This document shows, one piece after another, positions 1-9,621 of a DNA stretch of 64,000 bases. The notes beneath the pieces were generated by a model that was given only the letters and a program-made list of their open reading frames with translations, searched no databases and was not told the DNA's origin. Position 1 is the first letter of the stretch. Each line of letters begins with the position of its first letter. This stretch comes from Prevotella sp. 885. GTDB taxonomy: Bacteria; Bacteroidota; Bacteroidia; Bacteroidales; Bacteroidaceae. The stretch lies in NCBI RefSeq assembly GCF_002265625.1, contig NZ_NOVE01000014.1, positions 1 to 64,000 on the forward strand. Reading direction: 5' to 3'. The position numbers and the translations under genes are program-made.

Positions 1-99
1 GAATCACTCAACTCCAAGCTTAAGGCATTTAGAGGCCAACTGCGTGGAGTTAGGGACATACCGTTCTTTTTCTATCGTGTATCGTTGATATTTGGGTAG
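1..99 (+). mobile_element. 3' end of a transposase gene (ISAon1-like), cut by the window edge
   Basis: The first 33 codons are open from the window edge to a TAG at 97-99. The encoded tail (FRGQLRGVRD followed by an aromatic-rich stretch) resembles the C-terminus of the ISAon1/ISL3-like DDE transposases common in Bacteroidetes; this is recognition from memory of the family. The insertion sequence probably ends between here and about 120, directly next to the truncated recQ reading frame, so the element appears to have inserted into recQ. The terminal inverted repeat cannot be confirmed because the other end lies outside the window. Confidence 0.6.
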
Positions 100-120
100 G
101 GATGCCACGGACTTTATCGG

Positions 121-1467
121 ATGAGCCAGGTTTATCAGAAAGGTTATCATTTGATTAAGACTTACGGATGTGGTCGCGATGTTATATTTAAAGATTGGCA
201 AGATTATCTCTTACAAATGCTTCATTTGGGTTATATAGAAATTGATTATAAAGATAATTCCCATATCAAAATTACATCCCAAGGCGAGGAAGTTTTGTAT
301 AAACGCAAACAGGCTCAGTTGGCAATTATTAATCGTGAAGATTTTACAGTAAAGGGTAGAAAACAAAAGGAACGTCAACAATCACAATTTGAAGAACAGC
401 AAACAGAAATGGCTGAAGATAAAACTCTTTTTGAGAATCTACGTCAGTTGCGCTTGAAGATTGCATCCGAAAGAGGTGTTCCTCCTTATGTTATCTTTAG
501 CGATAAAACTTTGCATCAACTTGCTATCGTACAACCAATAACATATATCGCATTTGGTTCTATATCTGGTATAGGCACTCATAAGCTCGAAAGTCTTGGA
601 ACTATATTTGTTAAGGCTATTAGAGAATATAAAGGACTCTCAACGAACGAAACAGAAGAATGGAATGATAAAAATATCAACAAAGACATTGAAATTAATG
701 ATTCGGTCACTACTCCTAAAGCTAAAAAGTCAGTAAGGGACTTTGTTACATTCAATGGAACAGAATATCATATAGGAAGTGAATTAATGGGGTGTATCAA
801 ATGGCGTACAACTATAGGAAATGTAAGCAAGGATGTATATTATACTCTTTGGCAGGAAAACCGTTACCCTATGACTCGATATATAAGTGAAGATGTACAA
901 TGTCGTGATATGGTTGTAAAGCGTTTTGCTGAAATAATATCGGCAGTATATAACGTGGAGGTTTCTCCGGATTATCAAACAGTAATAATTCCAGTTAGAA
1001 CGGAATATGACGAGAACGGAAAACCCGTACATTCTTTAGAAGGTGTATCTTTCGAGGAGGCTCTTGATAAATTTAAACAGTTTGTTGAGCAGAATGGGCA
1101 TCTCCCATTTGCTACATCTGGTGAATACGAATGCTCTCTTCGTAGATGGCAACAAGAAATAAATCATGATATAAGACCTTTGACCCATACTCAATATAAA
1201 GAATTTGAAGAACTAATGGCATCTTATGCCGATCTGCCAAGGACGCGTGTGTTATGGGAAAAGAAGAAAGAACAAGAAAAAGAAAATATGTCGTATATAG
1301 AGCAACAAAGGTTGAAGCATTCAAAGGCTTATGTTCAATGGACGGAAGATGAAGATAAAAAGTTAATAGAACTTCATGCTATAGGAAAAACAATAGAAGA
1401 ATTGTGCAAAATCTTTGCTCGTAATGAAGGTGCCATTAAATCTCGAATTAAAAAGTTAAGTCAATAA
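121..1467 (+). pseudogene. recQ: RecQ-type helicase, C-terminal half only
   Basis: The product would be 448 residues without any helicase motor. It starts inside the winged-helix RQC domain (about residues 1-65, with the YLLQMLHLGYIEI segment), continues through a charged linker into an HRDC domain (about 95-165, starting at LFENLRQLRLKIASERGVP), and ends with a long family-specific tail whose last 50 residues look like a Myb/SANT or homeodomain-like helix-turn-helix. RecQ unwinds DNA in recombination and repair; the SF2 motor and zinc-binding part are missing. The reading frame begins about 20 bases after a transposase stop codon, so the gene was most likely split by an insertion sequence, with the 5' half beyond the left edge. 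The ATG at 121 is only the first available start; whether the fragment is translated is unknown. Confidence 0.75.
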
Positions 1468-1478
1468 GTGACATAAAA

Positions 1479-1523
1479 AAAAGAAGTACTGCTTACTTGG
1501 AGAGGTAAGTCGTACTTCTTTTA
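1479..1523 (+). terminator. Rho-independent terminator after recQ
   Basis: An A-rich arm with AAGAAGTACTGCTTAC pairs with GTAAGTCGTACTTCTT downstream (one bulged position), followed by a short T run. It sits 12 bases past the recQ stop and can also act for transcription from the right. Confidence 0.75.
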
Positions 1524-1638
1524 CAATCTTAGAGAGGATGATATATACACAATCCTATCTTGGGTCAAAAAAACAAAGTTAGCTCCTTTCCATCATATAT
1601 GATGGTATAACAAAGAAATTATAAAGCGATAAGCTAAA

Positions 1639-2151
1639 CTACACTTTTTTCATCACCTGCCGCCATGCCGAGCGCAGTCCAGGCGACAGAGGCTCACAAC
1701 TTATCATTTCAAGCGTTTGACGCAGTTCATTAAGCAATTCGGGCCAGTATTTCATTTGTTCGTAGGCAAGCTTGATGCATTGCGCTCTAACGGCACAAGG
1801 AGACTTGGGGTCAGTAAGTCGCATCAGACAGTAATCAATAAAATCGGTTCGGATGTCTTCTTCGGTATAAGGCTGACGAAGAAGTAGATTGAGCATTAGG
1901 CGAAGCTTTGTAGCGTCCTCCTCTTTCAAACAACGGTCAATAAGCTGGTCGTGCTTGGCGTAAAGCCACTCGTTGTCTGCCGTTGCGAAATGGGTGAACG
2001 TCCAAAGCGCATTGACAGCCACACGGCGGTCGTCGTCCAACGTCAATTGGTATAGCTTCTCCTTAAGACTGTTGTTACGCCCGCCTTGGGTCAAGGCGCA
2101 TAGCTCATGGATGTCGGATTGGGAGAGGCGGTGATTGAGTTGATGAATCAT
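1639..2151 (-). CDS. HEAT-like helical repeat protein
   Basis: A 170-residue, wholly alpha-helical, soluble protein with no signal peptide. Its helices come in pairs with spacing like HEAT/armadillo repeats (for example DDRRVAVNALWTFTHFA, then ATKLRLMLNLLLRQ, then SPCAVRAQCIKLAYEQMKYW). Such proteins usually act as binding scaffolds; no partner is indicated here. It stands alone: the SDR gene downstream ends 80 bases from its start on the same strand, and recQ converges on it. Function is unknown; the fold assignment is from pattern only. Confidence 0.6.
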   Translation of the reverse strand: MIHQLNHRLSQSDIHELCALTQGGRNNSLKEKLYQLTLDDDRRVAVNALWTFTHFATADNEWLYAKHDQLIDRCLKEEDATKLRLMLNLLLRQPYTEEDIRTDFIDYCLMRLTDPKSPCAVRAQCIKLAYEQMKYWPELLNELRQTLEMISCEPLSPGLRSAWRQVMKKV

Positions 2152-2232
2152 GGCTTATTTAACATTAGTATCTCACCGCAAATCTACAACAATTAATCCA
2201 TACGGCAAAATGTTTTCATAAAATGTTAGAAG

Positions 2233-2946
2233 CTACAATCGTTTGAAAATATAAAATGGCAGAATTCTGTATATTAGAGCAAGTATGTGCCATCGTTTGG
2301 TGACATAGACTTTTGACTTCTTCTTGCTAATAGCAGCAATGATTTGACTAACAACTTTATCTACCGGCATAACCCAAAACAAGCCTTCTCCCTTTGCCAT
2401 AGCTGTGTCAACAAGACCTGGTCTGACATCTGTTACGGTTATGCAACCACCGTTTCTGAAAGCCTTTTTGCGTATTGCTTCCATATAATTAATTTGGTAA
2501 GCTTTTGTTGCGCTATAGGCTGGTGCAGCGGGTTCGCCTCGCAATCCTCCAGCAGAAGTTATAGCTACAAGATGACCATAACCCTGTTGTTCAAAAATGC
2601 AATACAATCTATCAATAACATATGTCCAACCTACAACATTAGTATCAATGGCAGGACGCTCAATCGCATAGTCAAGCGTGGCATTAATGTCACCAACACC
2701 TGCACACATAATAGCAAGGTCAAAATGACCAAACTCTTTTAGAAGAATGTTTATCGCTTGTTCTATCTCATTTAAGTTTGTGACATCTGCTTTTGAAACA
2801 ATGGTTTTGGACGGATACTGCTGACTTAATACATTAAGCTGGTTTGTTCGCCGACCTACAATGCCAATACGATTATCTGCATTGGCATACTTCACAAAAA
2901 GAGCTTTACCAATACCAGATGTAGCTCCGATTATAAGAATATTCAT
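2233..2946 (-). CDS. Short-chain dehydrogenase/reductase (SDR family)
   Basis: A 237-residue classical SDR, an NAD(P)-dependent oxidoreductase. The Rossmann cofactor motif GATSGIG lies at residues 7-13, the NAG-equivalent segment is CAGVG (about 81-85), and the catalytic Ser and Tyr-x-x-x-Lys are in ITSAGG and YSATK (about 130-153). The last ~30 residues are basic and hydrophobic (LALIYRILPFYIFKRL), suggesting association with the membrane, as in many bacterial SDRs related to sphingolipid or lipid metabolism. The substrate cannot be told from sequence. A TAnnTTTG promoter box lies about 20 bases upstream, so the gene is probably monocistronic. Confidence 0.85.
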   Translation of the reverse strand: MNILIIGATSGIGKALFVKYANADNRIGIVGRRTNQLNVLSQQYPSKTIVSKADVTNLNEIEQAINILLKEFGHFDLAIMCAGVGDINATLDYAIERPAIDTNVVGWTYVIDRLYCIFEQQGYGHLVAITSAGGLRGEPAAPAYSATKAYQINYMEAIRKKAFRNGGCITVTDVRPGLVDTAMAKGEGLFWVMPVDKVVSQIIAAISKKKSKVYVTKRWHILALIYRILPFYIFKRL

Positions 2947-2962
2947 ACTGTAATTTTTTGTG

Positions 2963-2970
2963 CAAAGTTA
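2963..2970 (-). promoter_or_regulatory. Predicted Bacteroidetes -7 box for the SDR gene
   Basis: Read on the minus strand this is TAACTTTG followed by C, matching the Bacteroidetes sigma-ABfr -7 consensus TAnnTTTG. It lies 17-24 bases before the ATG at 2946, giving a very short leader. Confidence 0.5.
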
Positions 2971-3052
2971 ATGCTTGCCCATTAAAAACAGCACGTATTC
3001 TAAGACTATAAAACATTATATGGGCAAACTCTCAAAATGTTTTGAGAGTTTG

Positions 3053-3622
3053 CTACCCAAAAGTAAATTCCCTACGTATATTGCTTATTGTTGTTGGTGT
3101 AACTTTCAGATAAGATGCTATATCCTTCAAGTTGATACTTTGAACTAATTCAGGGCAACGAATTAGCAAACGCTTATATCGTTCTCTGGTTGTCATACGA
3201 TAAGTATCAAGATATTGTGTATAAACTTGAGCAAAAAGACAATCGGATATAGCCTGTTTGAGTCCTTTGGCATTTACAGAATCTAATAACGTCCCCAGTT
3301 CTTTCCCTAATATTTGGAATACCTTACACGTAGTTCCAGCCACAATAGTTAACTCAGACTTTCTGCCTGTAAGACAATTCGGATAGTCAGCCACAAACTC
3401 TCCTTCGAAGGCAAAACCAGTACAGTAGTCTTTACCTTCCTCTTCGTTATTCACCATATACTTGAAGCATCCACGCTCCACATAAGCTACATATTGTGAC
3501 GGTTTGCCTGCATCCTCAAATATCTCACCACGCTTCAATAAGCGTTCTTCTCCATGTTCCACGCAGTAAAGACGCAGAAACTCCAAATCAAGTCCATCCT
3601 TATACAAATTGAACATCTTCAC
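3053..3622 (-). CDS. Crp/Fnr-family transcriptional regulator
   Basis: A 189-residue protein with an N-terminal cyclic-nucleotide-binding-like beta-barrel (about 20-110, including EDAGKPSQYVAYVERGCFKY) and a short C-terminal helix-turn-helix (NLKDIASYLKVTPTTISNIRRE, about 160-182). Family members sense a small ligand or redox state and bind DNA as dimers; many Bacteroidetes have several uncharacterised copies. No cysteine cluster typical of Fnr is present. The gene stands between the SDR gene and the nuo operon terminator and is transcribed alone. Its targets cannot be deduced. Confidence 0.85.
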   Translation of the reverse strand: MKMFNLYKDGLDLEFLRLYCVEHGEERLLKRGEIFEDAGKPSQYVAYVERGCFKYMVNNEEEGKDYCTGFAFEGEFVADYPNCLTGRKSELTIVAGTTCKVFQILGKELGTLLDSVNAKGLKQAISDCLFAQVYTQYLDTYRMTTRERYKRLLIRCPELVQSINLKDIASYLKVTPTTISNIRREFTFG

Positions 3623-3698
3623 TTATGATTTCTTTGAGCAAGATGATATAAATTCAGCATACATATCGCCCTCAATTCTATAAACTAATAAAACAAAA

Positions 3699-3766
3699 AA
3701 CGACAATAGAGACAATGGTTGACAATTCTCTTGTGATGAGTTGCCAGTCATTGTCTCTATGTCGTT
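3699..3766 (-). terminator. Terminator-like hairpin downstream of nuoN
   Basis: Arms AACGACAATAGAGACAATG (3699-3717) and CATTGTCTCTATGTCGTT (3749-3766) pair almost perfectly, with one bulge, around a ~31-base loop. The hairpin lies between the end of the nuo operon and the upstream side of the Crp-like gene. Confidence 0.6.
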
Positions 3767-3809
3767 ATGTTGTTTTGAATTCAAAACTCAAAACTCCTAA
3801 TTCCTAATT

Positions 3810-5240
3810 CTACATAGCTGTAGCCGCTACCAGCCATCCGTAAACGCAGCTGCATACACCGAAGAGAAGTACGCCTGCTGTGCAGAGAGCGAGGGCTGTG
3901 CGGGTGGCGCAGTCGCTCTGGAATGTAGGAAGCGGAGTGTCTGTCTTGTTGATGTACATGCACTTTACGATCTTCAGATAGTAGTAGAGTGACGGTACGG
4001 TGTTGACCAATGCCAGGAACACTACTGCATAGGCGATATTAGAGCCCTGCTCGGCTGCTGCCATGAACACGAAGAACTTACAGAACATACCTGCGAACGG
4101 GGGAATACCTGCCAATGAGAAGAGTGCGAGTGTGAGGAGGAACGAGAGCTTCGGGTTGGTGGTGTAGAAACCATCGAACACCGACATCTCTGTGTTGCCC
4201 TTACCGCGTGTCTCAACAACGTTGATGACTGTGAACACTGCCATGTTGGCTGCCACGTAGATGAGTACGTAGTACATCAAGGCTGTCAAGCCCATTGCCT
4301 CGTTGCCAACGGCAGCAAGCATTATGTAGCCTGCCTGAGAGATGGAACTGAATGCCATAAATCGCTTAAGCTCTGTCTGACGAAGTGCGAAGAGGTTGGC
4401 GATAGTGATGGTGAGAACGATGACGATATACATCAGTGTCTCGTAGTATTCAACCATCGGACCGAACACCTTCAGCAGGATTGTCATCAAGGCAAAGGCT
4501 GCAGCACCCTTAGAGACAACGCTCAGATAACCTGTTACGGCTGTAGGAGCTCCCTCGTAGGTGTCGGCTGTCCAGAAGTGGAAAGGAACGAGCGAAATCT
4601 TGAAGCCGAGACCGCTGAAGAAAAACACCAGACCCATGATGGTCAAGGGGCTTGCGCTGATCTTAGCAGCAACGTCGTCGAAGTAGAGTGTACCACAAGC
4701 ACCATAGAGGAAAGAGATGCCGTAAAGCATCACGCCGCTTGAGAATGTAGCGGTGAGCACGAACTTGGCGGCGCCCTCAGCAGAATTCTTCTTATACTTG
4801 TCGAATGCCACAAGGCAAGCCATAGGTACGGAAGCCATTTCCAGACCGAGGAAGAACATGAGGAAGTGTCCAGACGAAATCATCATGTACATACCGAGCA
4901 ATGTAGAGATGACGAGTTCATAGAACTCACCCTCCTTGCGCAGCACGTCCTCTCGCTCAATCCATGACTGAGCCATAACCACAACGATGAACGCTCCGGC
5001 TGTAAGGATTACCTTCATCACCTGAGCAGCTGCTGTGGCTGTATAGAGTCCTGCGAATGCCTCAGCAGGCTGGGCATTGAAGCATAATACCACCTGAGCT
5101 ACCAACAAAACACATGTCAGCATGCTCAATGTAGTGTGTTTCTTCTCGCCCTTCAAGAAGAGGTCGGCGAGGAATACTATCACGAGGATTGCCATGAGGC
5201 CAGCCTCGGGTATCATATTAAAAAACTGACTATAATCCAT
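3810..5240 (-). CDS. nuoN: NADH-quinone oxidoreductase subunit N
   Basis: A 476-residue antiporter-like membrane subunit of complex I, and the last gene of the operon. About 14 transmembrane helices are visible. The conserved proton-channel lysine and the segment around it (LGFKISLVPFHFWTADTYEGAPTAVT, about residues 208-232, here split over adjacent helices) are present, with the charged Glu of the fifth helix in FLGLEMASVP. It pumps protons driven by quinone reduction in the peripheral arm. It follows nuoM with a 20-base gap, in the usual order L-M-N. Confidence 0.97.
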   Translation of the reverse strand: MDYSQFFNMIPEAGLMAILVIVFLADLFLKGEKKHTTLSMLTCVLLVAQVVLCFNAQPAEAFAGLYTATAAAQVMKVILTAGAFIVVVMAQSWIEREDVLRKEGEFYELVISTLLGMYMMISSGHFLMFFLGLEMASVPMACLVAFDKYKKNSAEGAAKFVLTATFSSGVMLYGISFLYGACGTLYFDDVAAKISASPLTIMGLVFFFSGLGFKISLVPFHFWTADTYEGAPTAVTGYLSVVSKGAAAFALMTILLKVFGPMVEYYETLMYIVIVLTITIANLFALRQTELKRFMAFSSISQAGYIMLAAVGNEAMGLTALMYYVLIYVAANMAVFTVINVVETRGKGNTEMSVFDGFYTTNPKLSFLLTLALFSLAGIPPFAGMFCKFFVFMAAAEQGSNIAYAVVFLALVNTVPSLYYYLKIVKCMYINKTDTPLPTFQSDCATRTALALCTAGVLLFGVCSCVYGWLVAATAM

Positions 5241-5260
5241 TTTTTACTGCTGAACTGTTA

Positions 5261-6748
5261 TTAAAGTGTTGGAATTACGCTGAGGATTGGAGCTACTGCA
5301 TTGCTGATGACGTGGCTTGCCCAGATCGGGAACGTACCGAGACCGGCTACGCAGAAGATAAGGCAGCACACAGCGAAACGCTCGTCCCATGTGGCGTCGG
5401 TAAGCTCCTCGAAGTGCGGGTTCTTCACCTTCTCGAAGAGGATGAAACCGACTGTACGGAGGATATATACGGCTGTCACAACGATGGATGTAATGGCGAT
5501 GACGGTGCAGCAACGATGGAATGTGTCGGCATTCTCAAACGAGCCGTTGAAGATGGTCATCTCAGCGATGAAGCCTGAGAAACCCGGAAGACCAAGGTTG
5601 GCAAGACCAGCAATCACATAACCAACTGAGAGGAACGGCATAATCTTCATCAAACCGCCAAGCTCGCGGATGTCACGGGTGTGTGTACGACCGTAAATCA
5701 TACCGATGAGGGCGAAGAAGAGTGCTGTCATAAGACCGTGAGAGAGCATCTGAAGGATGGCACCTGTGCAAGACACGCGGGTCATCATCAAGAGAGCGAA
5801 GAGCACCAAGCCACAGTGTGAAACTGAAGAGTAAGCGTTGATGAACTTCAAGTCGGTCTGAACGCAAGCCGAGAATGCACCGTATACTACTGAGATGGTG
5901 GTGAGGATAAGGAATATCCAAGCCAGATCATGAGCAGCCTGTGGCAGGAGGAACATGGCGATACGGAAGCAACCGTAACCACCAAGCTTCATAAGCACAC
6001 CGGCGTGGAGCATTGACACTGATGTCGGGGCACAACCGTGACCGATAGGTGACCATGTGTGGAACGGGAACAGAGCACCGAGTACACCGAATCCGATAAA
6101 CACAAACGGGAAGAGCACGTTCTGAACGGCTGCCGGGATGTGGTTGTTGTGGGCAATCTCAAGGATGCTCATTGTAGAGGCACCGTTGAAGAAGTAGATA
6201 CCCACCAAGCCGAGGATGATAAGAGCAGAACCGCCCATAAGCATCAACGTAAGCTTCATGGCTGCATACTCCTTGCGACCTGAACCCCAGAAACCAATCA
6301 AGAGGTACATAGGGATGAGGGCAACCTCATAGAACATAAACATGGTGAAGAGGTCTATCGAGATGAAGAAGCCATAAACACCAGTAGAGAGCAACGTGAA
6401 CCACATGAAGAACTCCTTGGTAAGCGGCTTAAGCTTCCATGAAGCGAATGTACCAGTGAACACGATGATGCTCGAAAGCAGAAGCATCACAACGGAGATA
6501 CCGTCAACACCCACCTCATAGTTGATGTGGAGTGCGGGGAACCATTCCGTAGTGGCGCGGAGAATCATCTCCTCGGTATTGCCTGCTGCGCGCTCGCCGA
6601 TGAAGTGGAGTGTGAGCCATACGCTCAGTGCCAAGAGGCAGGATGAACCGGCAACCATCACACCACGCACCTGATTGACATTGCGTGCGATCCAAAGACC
6701 GAGCAACATCAAGACAGGGATTACTACGAATAAACTTAATATATTCAT
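5261..6748 (-). CDS. nuoM: NADH-quinone oxidoreductase subunit M
   Basis: A 495-residue antiporter-like subunit of complex I with about 14 transmembrane helices. Family motifs include the channel glutamate helix (MFMFYEVALIPMYLLIG, about 133-149) and the FPFHTWSPIGHGCAPTSVS segment (about 225-243), close to the usual FPFHTWLPDAH motif but with Ser-Pro-Ile-Gly in place of Leu-Pro-Asp-Ala. It forms a proton-translocating unit of the membrane arm between L and N, and lies only 7 bases after nuoL, so the two are surely co-transcribed. Confidence 0.97.
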   Translation of the reverse strand: MNILSLFVVIPVLMLLGLWIARNVNQVRGVMVAGSSCLLALSVWLTLHFIGERAAGNTEEMILRATTEWFPALHINYEVGVDGISVVMLLLSSIIVFTGTFASWKLKPLTKEFFMWFTLLSTGVYGFFISIDLFTMFMFYEVALIPMYLLIGFWGSGRKEYAAMKLTLMLMGGSALIILGLVGIYFFNGASTMSILEIAHNNHIPAAVQNVLFPFVFIGFGVLGALFPFHTWSPIGHGCAPTSVSMLHAGVLMKLGGYGCFRIAMFLLPQAAHDLAWIFLILTTISVVYGAFSACVQTDLKFINAYSSVSHCGLVLFALLMMTRVSCTGAILQMLSHGLMTALFFALIGMIYGRTHTRDIRELGGLMKIMPFLSVGYVIAGLANLGLPGFSGFIAEMTIFNGSFENADTFHRCCTVIAITSIVVTAVYILRTVGFILFEKVKNPHFEELTDATWDERFAVCCLIFCVAGLGTFPIWASHVISNAVAPILSVIPTL

Positions 6749-6755
6749 ATTTTAA

Positions 6756-8768
6756 TTATAAGCAAAGTAATAACAATGTTAAAGCTACCGTACCTGTGAG
6801 GAACCATACTGCATACTGGCGAACGTCGCCGCTCTGCCAAGGACGGATGGTCTCGCCAGCCTCGTTGGCTCCCCAAGCAGAGAAGTCGATAAGACCGTTG
6901 ATAATCTTCTCGTCAATCCACTGTGCCGTGCGGCTTACGTAGCGGAACAGAATCTTGTGTGTGACGTACTGATAAACCTCATCCATGTAGAAGCGCTTGT
7001 AAGCCCAACGATGCAGACGCGGGAATGTAGCGTACATCTTGTCTGCGATAGGCTGCTTCTCACCTTTATATATATAGGTGGCGAGCGCAATAGAGAGGAT
7101 TGCAATAACTGTAGAAGTGGCTGCAACCTGCGGATCGAAGTGAACGGTGTAGGCTGTACCTGCAGCGCTCACGATTGAGCCGAAGCTTGCCCAGCTCCAG
7201 TCGCAGAAGCCTCCGAGGGTGGTGAATACACCGACACCGACAGTGACAATGCTCAGGAAGATGAGCGGGAATGTCATTGCAAGAGGTGCCTCGTGCGGAG
7301 TGTGGTGAGCGTGAAGCTCCTTGTTCTCTGTACCCCAGAAGATGCCGTAGTAAAGACGGAACATATAGAATGCTGTCATTGCTGCAACACCTGTCATCCA
7401 CCAACCGCAAACGGGAGAATACTCGAAGCAAGCGGTGATAATCTCGTCCTTTGAGCTGAAGCCTGAGAAGAACGGAATACCTGCGATGGCAAGACATGAG
7501 ATAAGGAATGTGATGTGAGTGATAGGCATATACTTGCGTAGACCACCCATTGCAGACATCTCGTTAGAGTGAACAGCGTGGATTATGCAACCTGCTCCGA
7601 GGAACAGACAAGCCTTAAACATGGCGTGTGTGAACAAGTGGAACATAGAAGCCATGTAGCCAAGCTGTGCATGATTGTCGAGAACAGCTCCGTGATGACC
7701 TGGGAGACAAACGCCGAGCGCCACCATCATGAAGGCAATCTGAGAAATCGTAGAGAAGGCAAGCACACGCTTGATGTCGCTCTGGGCGCAAGCAACGGCT
7801 GCAGCGTAGAAAGCGGTGAAAGCACCGACAATTACGACAACCTCAAGAGCCTGGGGAGCGTACTCAATCCATACGGGGAAGAGACGTGCAATCTGGAACA
7901 CACCGGCAACCACCATGGTGGCAGCGTGGATAAGGGCAGAAACAGGAGTCGGGCCCTCCATTGCGTCCGGCAACCAGATGTGCAGCGGGAACATAGCTGA
8001 CTTACCAGCACCACCGATGAACATCAGCACGAGAGCTGTAGGCAGAATCATACCGCCGGCAGCAAGAGCGCGTGCGTTGTCGGCAACAGTGAAGGCAGAA
8101 GCGCCTGCTCCGTAGGCAATCTCTGTGCCCGTGAACGAGAAGTTGTAGCTTCCTGTGTAGTAACCGAAGATAAGGATACCGATGAGGAAGAACATATCGG
8201 CGAAACGGGTCACGATGAACGCCTTCTTAGAAGCGTGTACGGCTGCATGCAGAGAATAATAGAAGCCAATGAGGAGGTAAGAGCTTACGCCCACAAGCTC
8301 CCAGAACATATACATCTGGAAGATGTTGGTGGCGAGCACCAGTCCGAGCATTGACATGGTGAAGAGAGAGAGGAAAGCGTAGTAGCGCTGGAATCCCTTC
8401 TCACCGTGCATATAGCCGAAAGAATAGATGTGAACCATGAGGCTGACCGTAGAGATGACGATAAGCATCATCACCGAGATGGGGTCGAGCAGGATGCCGA
8501 GGTCGAAGTGGAGATGACCCAGCGGCAACCATGTCACGTTATACGGAACGAAGGTTGCGTATGTGCCGTCAGCAAGACGATCGGCTGAGAAATACTTGAA
8601 CGCTGTGAGGTAGCTCAATACAGTCACCAATCCAAGCGAACTGGTACCGATCAATCCGGCTACCTTGTGCGACCAGGCATACTTCTTATTCAGGAATTCT
8701 GGCAAACCGATAACCAGGAAGCTGATCAGCGGCAACAGAAGAATCCATATTGAATATGTAAAATCCAT
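6756..8768 (-). CDS. nuoL: NADH-quinone oxidoreductase subunit L
   Basis: A 670-residue antiporter-like subunit, the distal proton pump of complex I. It is slightly longer than the ~610-residue enterobacterial protein, with the extra length in the C-terminal amphipathic lateral helix and the last transmembrane helix. Motifs include FWELVGVSSYLLIGFYY (about 130-146), the lysine helix GKSAMFPLHIWLPDAMEGPTP (from about 255; last residues continue ALIHAATMV) and SDIKRVLAFSTISQ. The gene sits 9 bases after nuoK. Confidence 0.97.
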   Translation of the reverse strand: MDFTYSIWILLLPLISFLVIGLPEFLNKKYAWSHKVAGLIGTSSLGLVTVLSYLTAFKYFSADRLADGTYATFVPYNVTWLPLGHLHFDLGILLDPISVMMLIVISTVSLMVHIYSFGYMHGEKGFQRYYAFLSLFTMSMLGLVLATNIFQMYMFWELVGVSSYLLIGFYYSLHAAVHASKKAFIVTRFADMFFLIGILIFGYYTGSYNFSFTGTEIAYGAGASAFTVADNARALAAGGMILPTALVLMFIGGAGKSAMFPLHIWLPDAMEGPTPVSALIHAATMVVAGVFQIARLFPVWIEYAPQALEVVVIVGAFTAFYAAAVACAQSDIKRVLAFSTISQIAFMMVALGVCLPGHHGAVLDNHAQLGYMASMFHLFTHAMFKACLFLGAGCIIHAVHSNEMSAMGGLRKYMPITHITFLISCLAIAGIPFFSGFSSKDEIITACFEYSPVCGWWMTGVAAMTAFYMFRLYYGIFWGTENKELHAHHTPHEAPLAMTFPLIFLSIVTVGVGVFTTLGGFCDWSWASFGSIVSAAGTAYTVHFDPQVAATSTVIAILSIALATYIYKGEKQPIADKMYATFPRLHRWAYKRFYMDEVYQYVTHKILFRYVSRTAQWIDEKIINGLIDFSAWGANEAGETIRPWQSGDVRQYAVWFLTGTVALTLLLLCL

Positions 8769-8777
8769 AATCTAAAA

Positions 8778-9086
8778 TTAATATTTCATGTTTTCAATAC
8801 TGTTCACCTGATCGCTGTGGAAATTGCGGTAAACGTTGATAATAATCGCGATAGCTACGGCACTCTCGGCTGCGCTTACGCCAATGGAGAAGAGAGTCAT
8901 GAAGAATCCCTCGAACTCACCGGGGAAGAGCAGACGGTTGAAAGCCGCAAAGTTCAAGTCGACAGCGTTGAGCACGAGCTCTATGGAGACGAGCATTGCT
9001 ATCAGGTTGCGGCGTGTGATGAAACCGAAGACGCCGATGAAGAACAGAAGTGCGCTAAGCACGAAATAACATTCTACTGGTACCAT
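8778..9086 (-). CDS. nuoK: NADH-quinone oxidoreductase subunit K
   Basis: A 102-residue, three-helix membrane subunit of complex I, a typical length. The two membrane glutamates needed for proton transfer are visible in LVSIELVLNAVDLNF (about 33-47) and SAAESAVAIAI (about 70-80). It begins 2 bases after the nuoJ stop and ends 9 bases before nuoL, so translation is probably coupled along J-K-L. Confidence 0.96.
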   Translation of the reverse strand: MVPVECYFVLSALLFFIGVFGFITRRNLIAMLVSIELVLNAVDLNFAAFNRLLFPGEFEGFFMTLFSIGVSAAESAVAIAIIINVYRNFHSDQVNSIENMKY

Positions 9087-9088
9087 AA

Positions 9089-9607
9089 TTACTTGTCCTC
9101 CTTTTCTTTACGTGCAACAACGATTGCGCCTACGATACATGCCAGCAAGAACACTGAGATAAACTCGAAGGGCAATACATACTGATACTTCTCTGTGCCG
9201 AGGAGAGCCTCACCGATGGTCTGCATCGGAACTTCCTCACCCTCAACAGCGAGACTTAAGAAGCCGTTCTTGAGCTGGATGCCAGCAACGGTAACCAAAC
9301 CTACGATGCAAAGCAATGCACCAGAAAGAGCGCGGCTGCCCTTGACATGCTCCACCAAGCCCTGAAGGGTGCGCTTGCTTACGAGCTGCACGGCGAAGAT
9401 ATACATCATCACCATACCACCGCAGTAAACGCTGATCTGAGCAGCACCCAGATAGGTGTAGTCGAGCAGGAAGTAGAGACCTGCCACTCCGAGGAGCACG
9501 AAAAGCAGGAACGTGATAGAACGCATGATGCGCTTTGTCATCACGCACATGACAGCTGAGCCAAGGATGACCACTGCCAAGATGCAAAACATTACTAAAC
9601 TTGCCAT
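9089..9607 (-). CDS. nuoJ: NADH-quinone oxidoreductase subunit J
   Basis: A 172-residue, five-helix membrane subunit of complex I. The characteristic third helix GAAQISVYCGGMVMMYIFAV, which changes conformation during turnover in structures of the complex, lies at about 54-73. An additional loop near 120-140 and a basic C-terminus (VARKEKEDK) face the cytoplasm. It sits between nuoI and nuoK with gaps of 14 and 2 bases. Confidence 0.95.
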   Translation of the reverse strand: MASLVMFCILAVVILGSAVMCVMTKRIMRSITFLLFVLLGVAGLYFLLDYTYLGAAQISVYCGGMVMMYIFAVQLVSKRTLQGLVEHVKGSRALSGALLCIVGLVTVAGIQLKNGFLSLAVEGEEVPMQTIGEALLGTEKYQYVLPFEFISVFLLACIVGAIVVARKEKEDK

Positions 9608-9621
9608 TGTTTTCTTACTCC

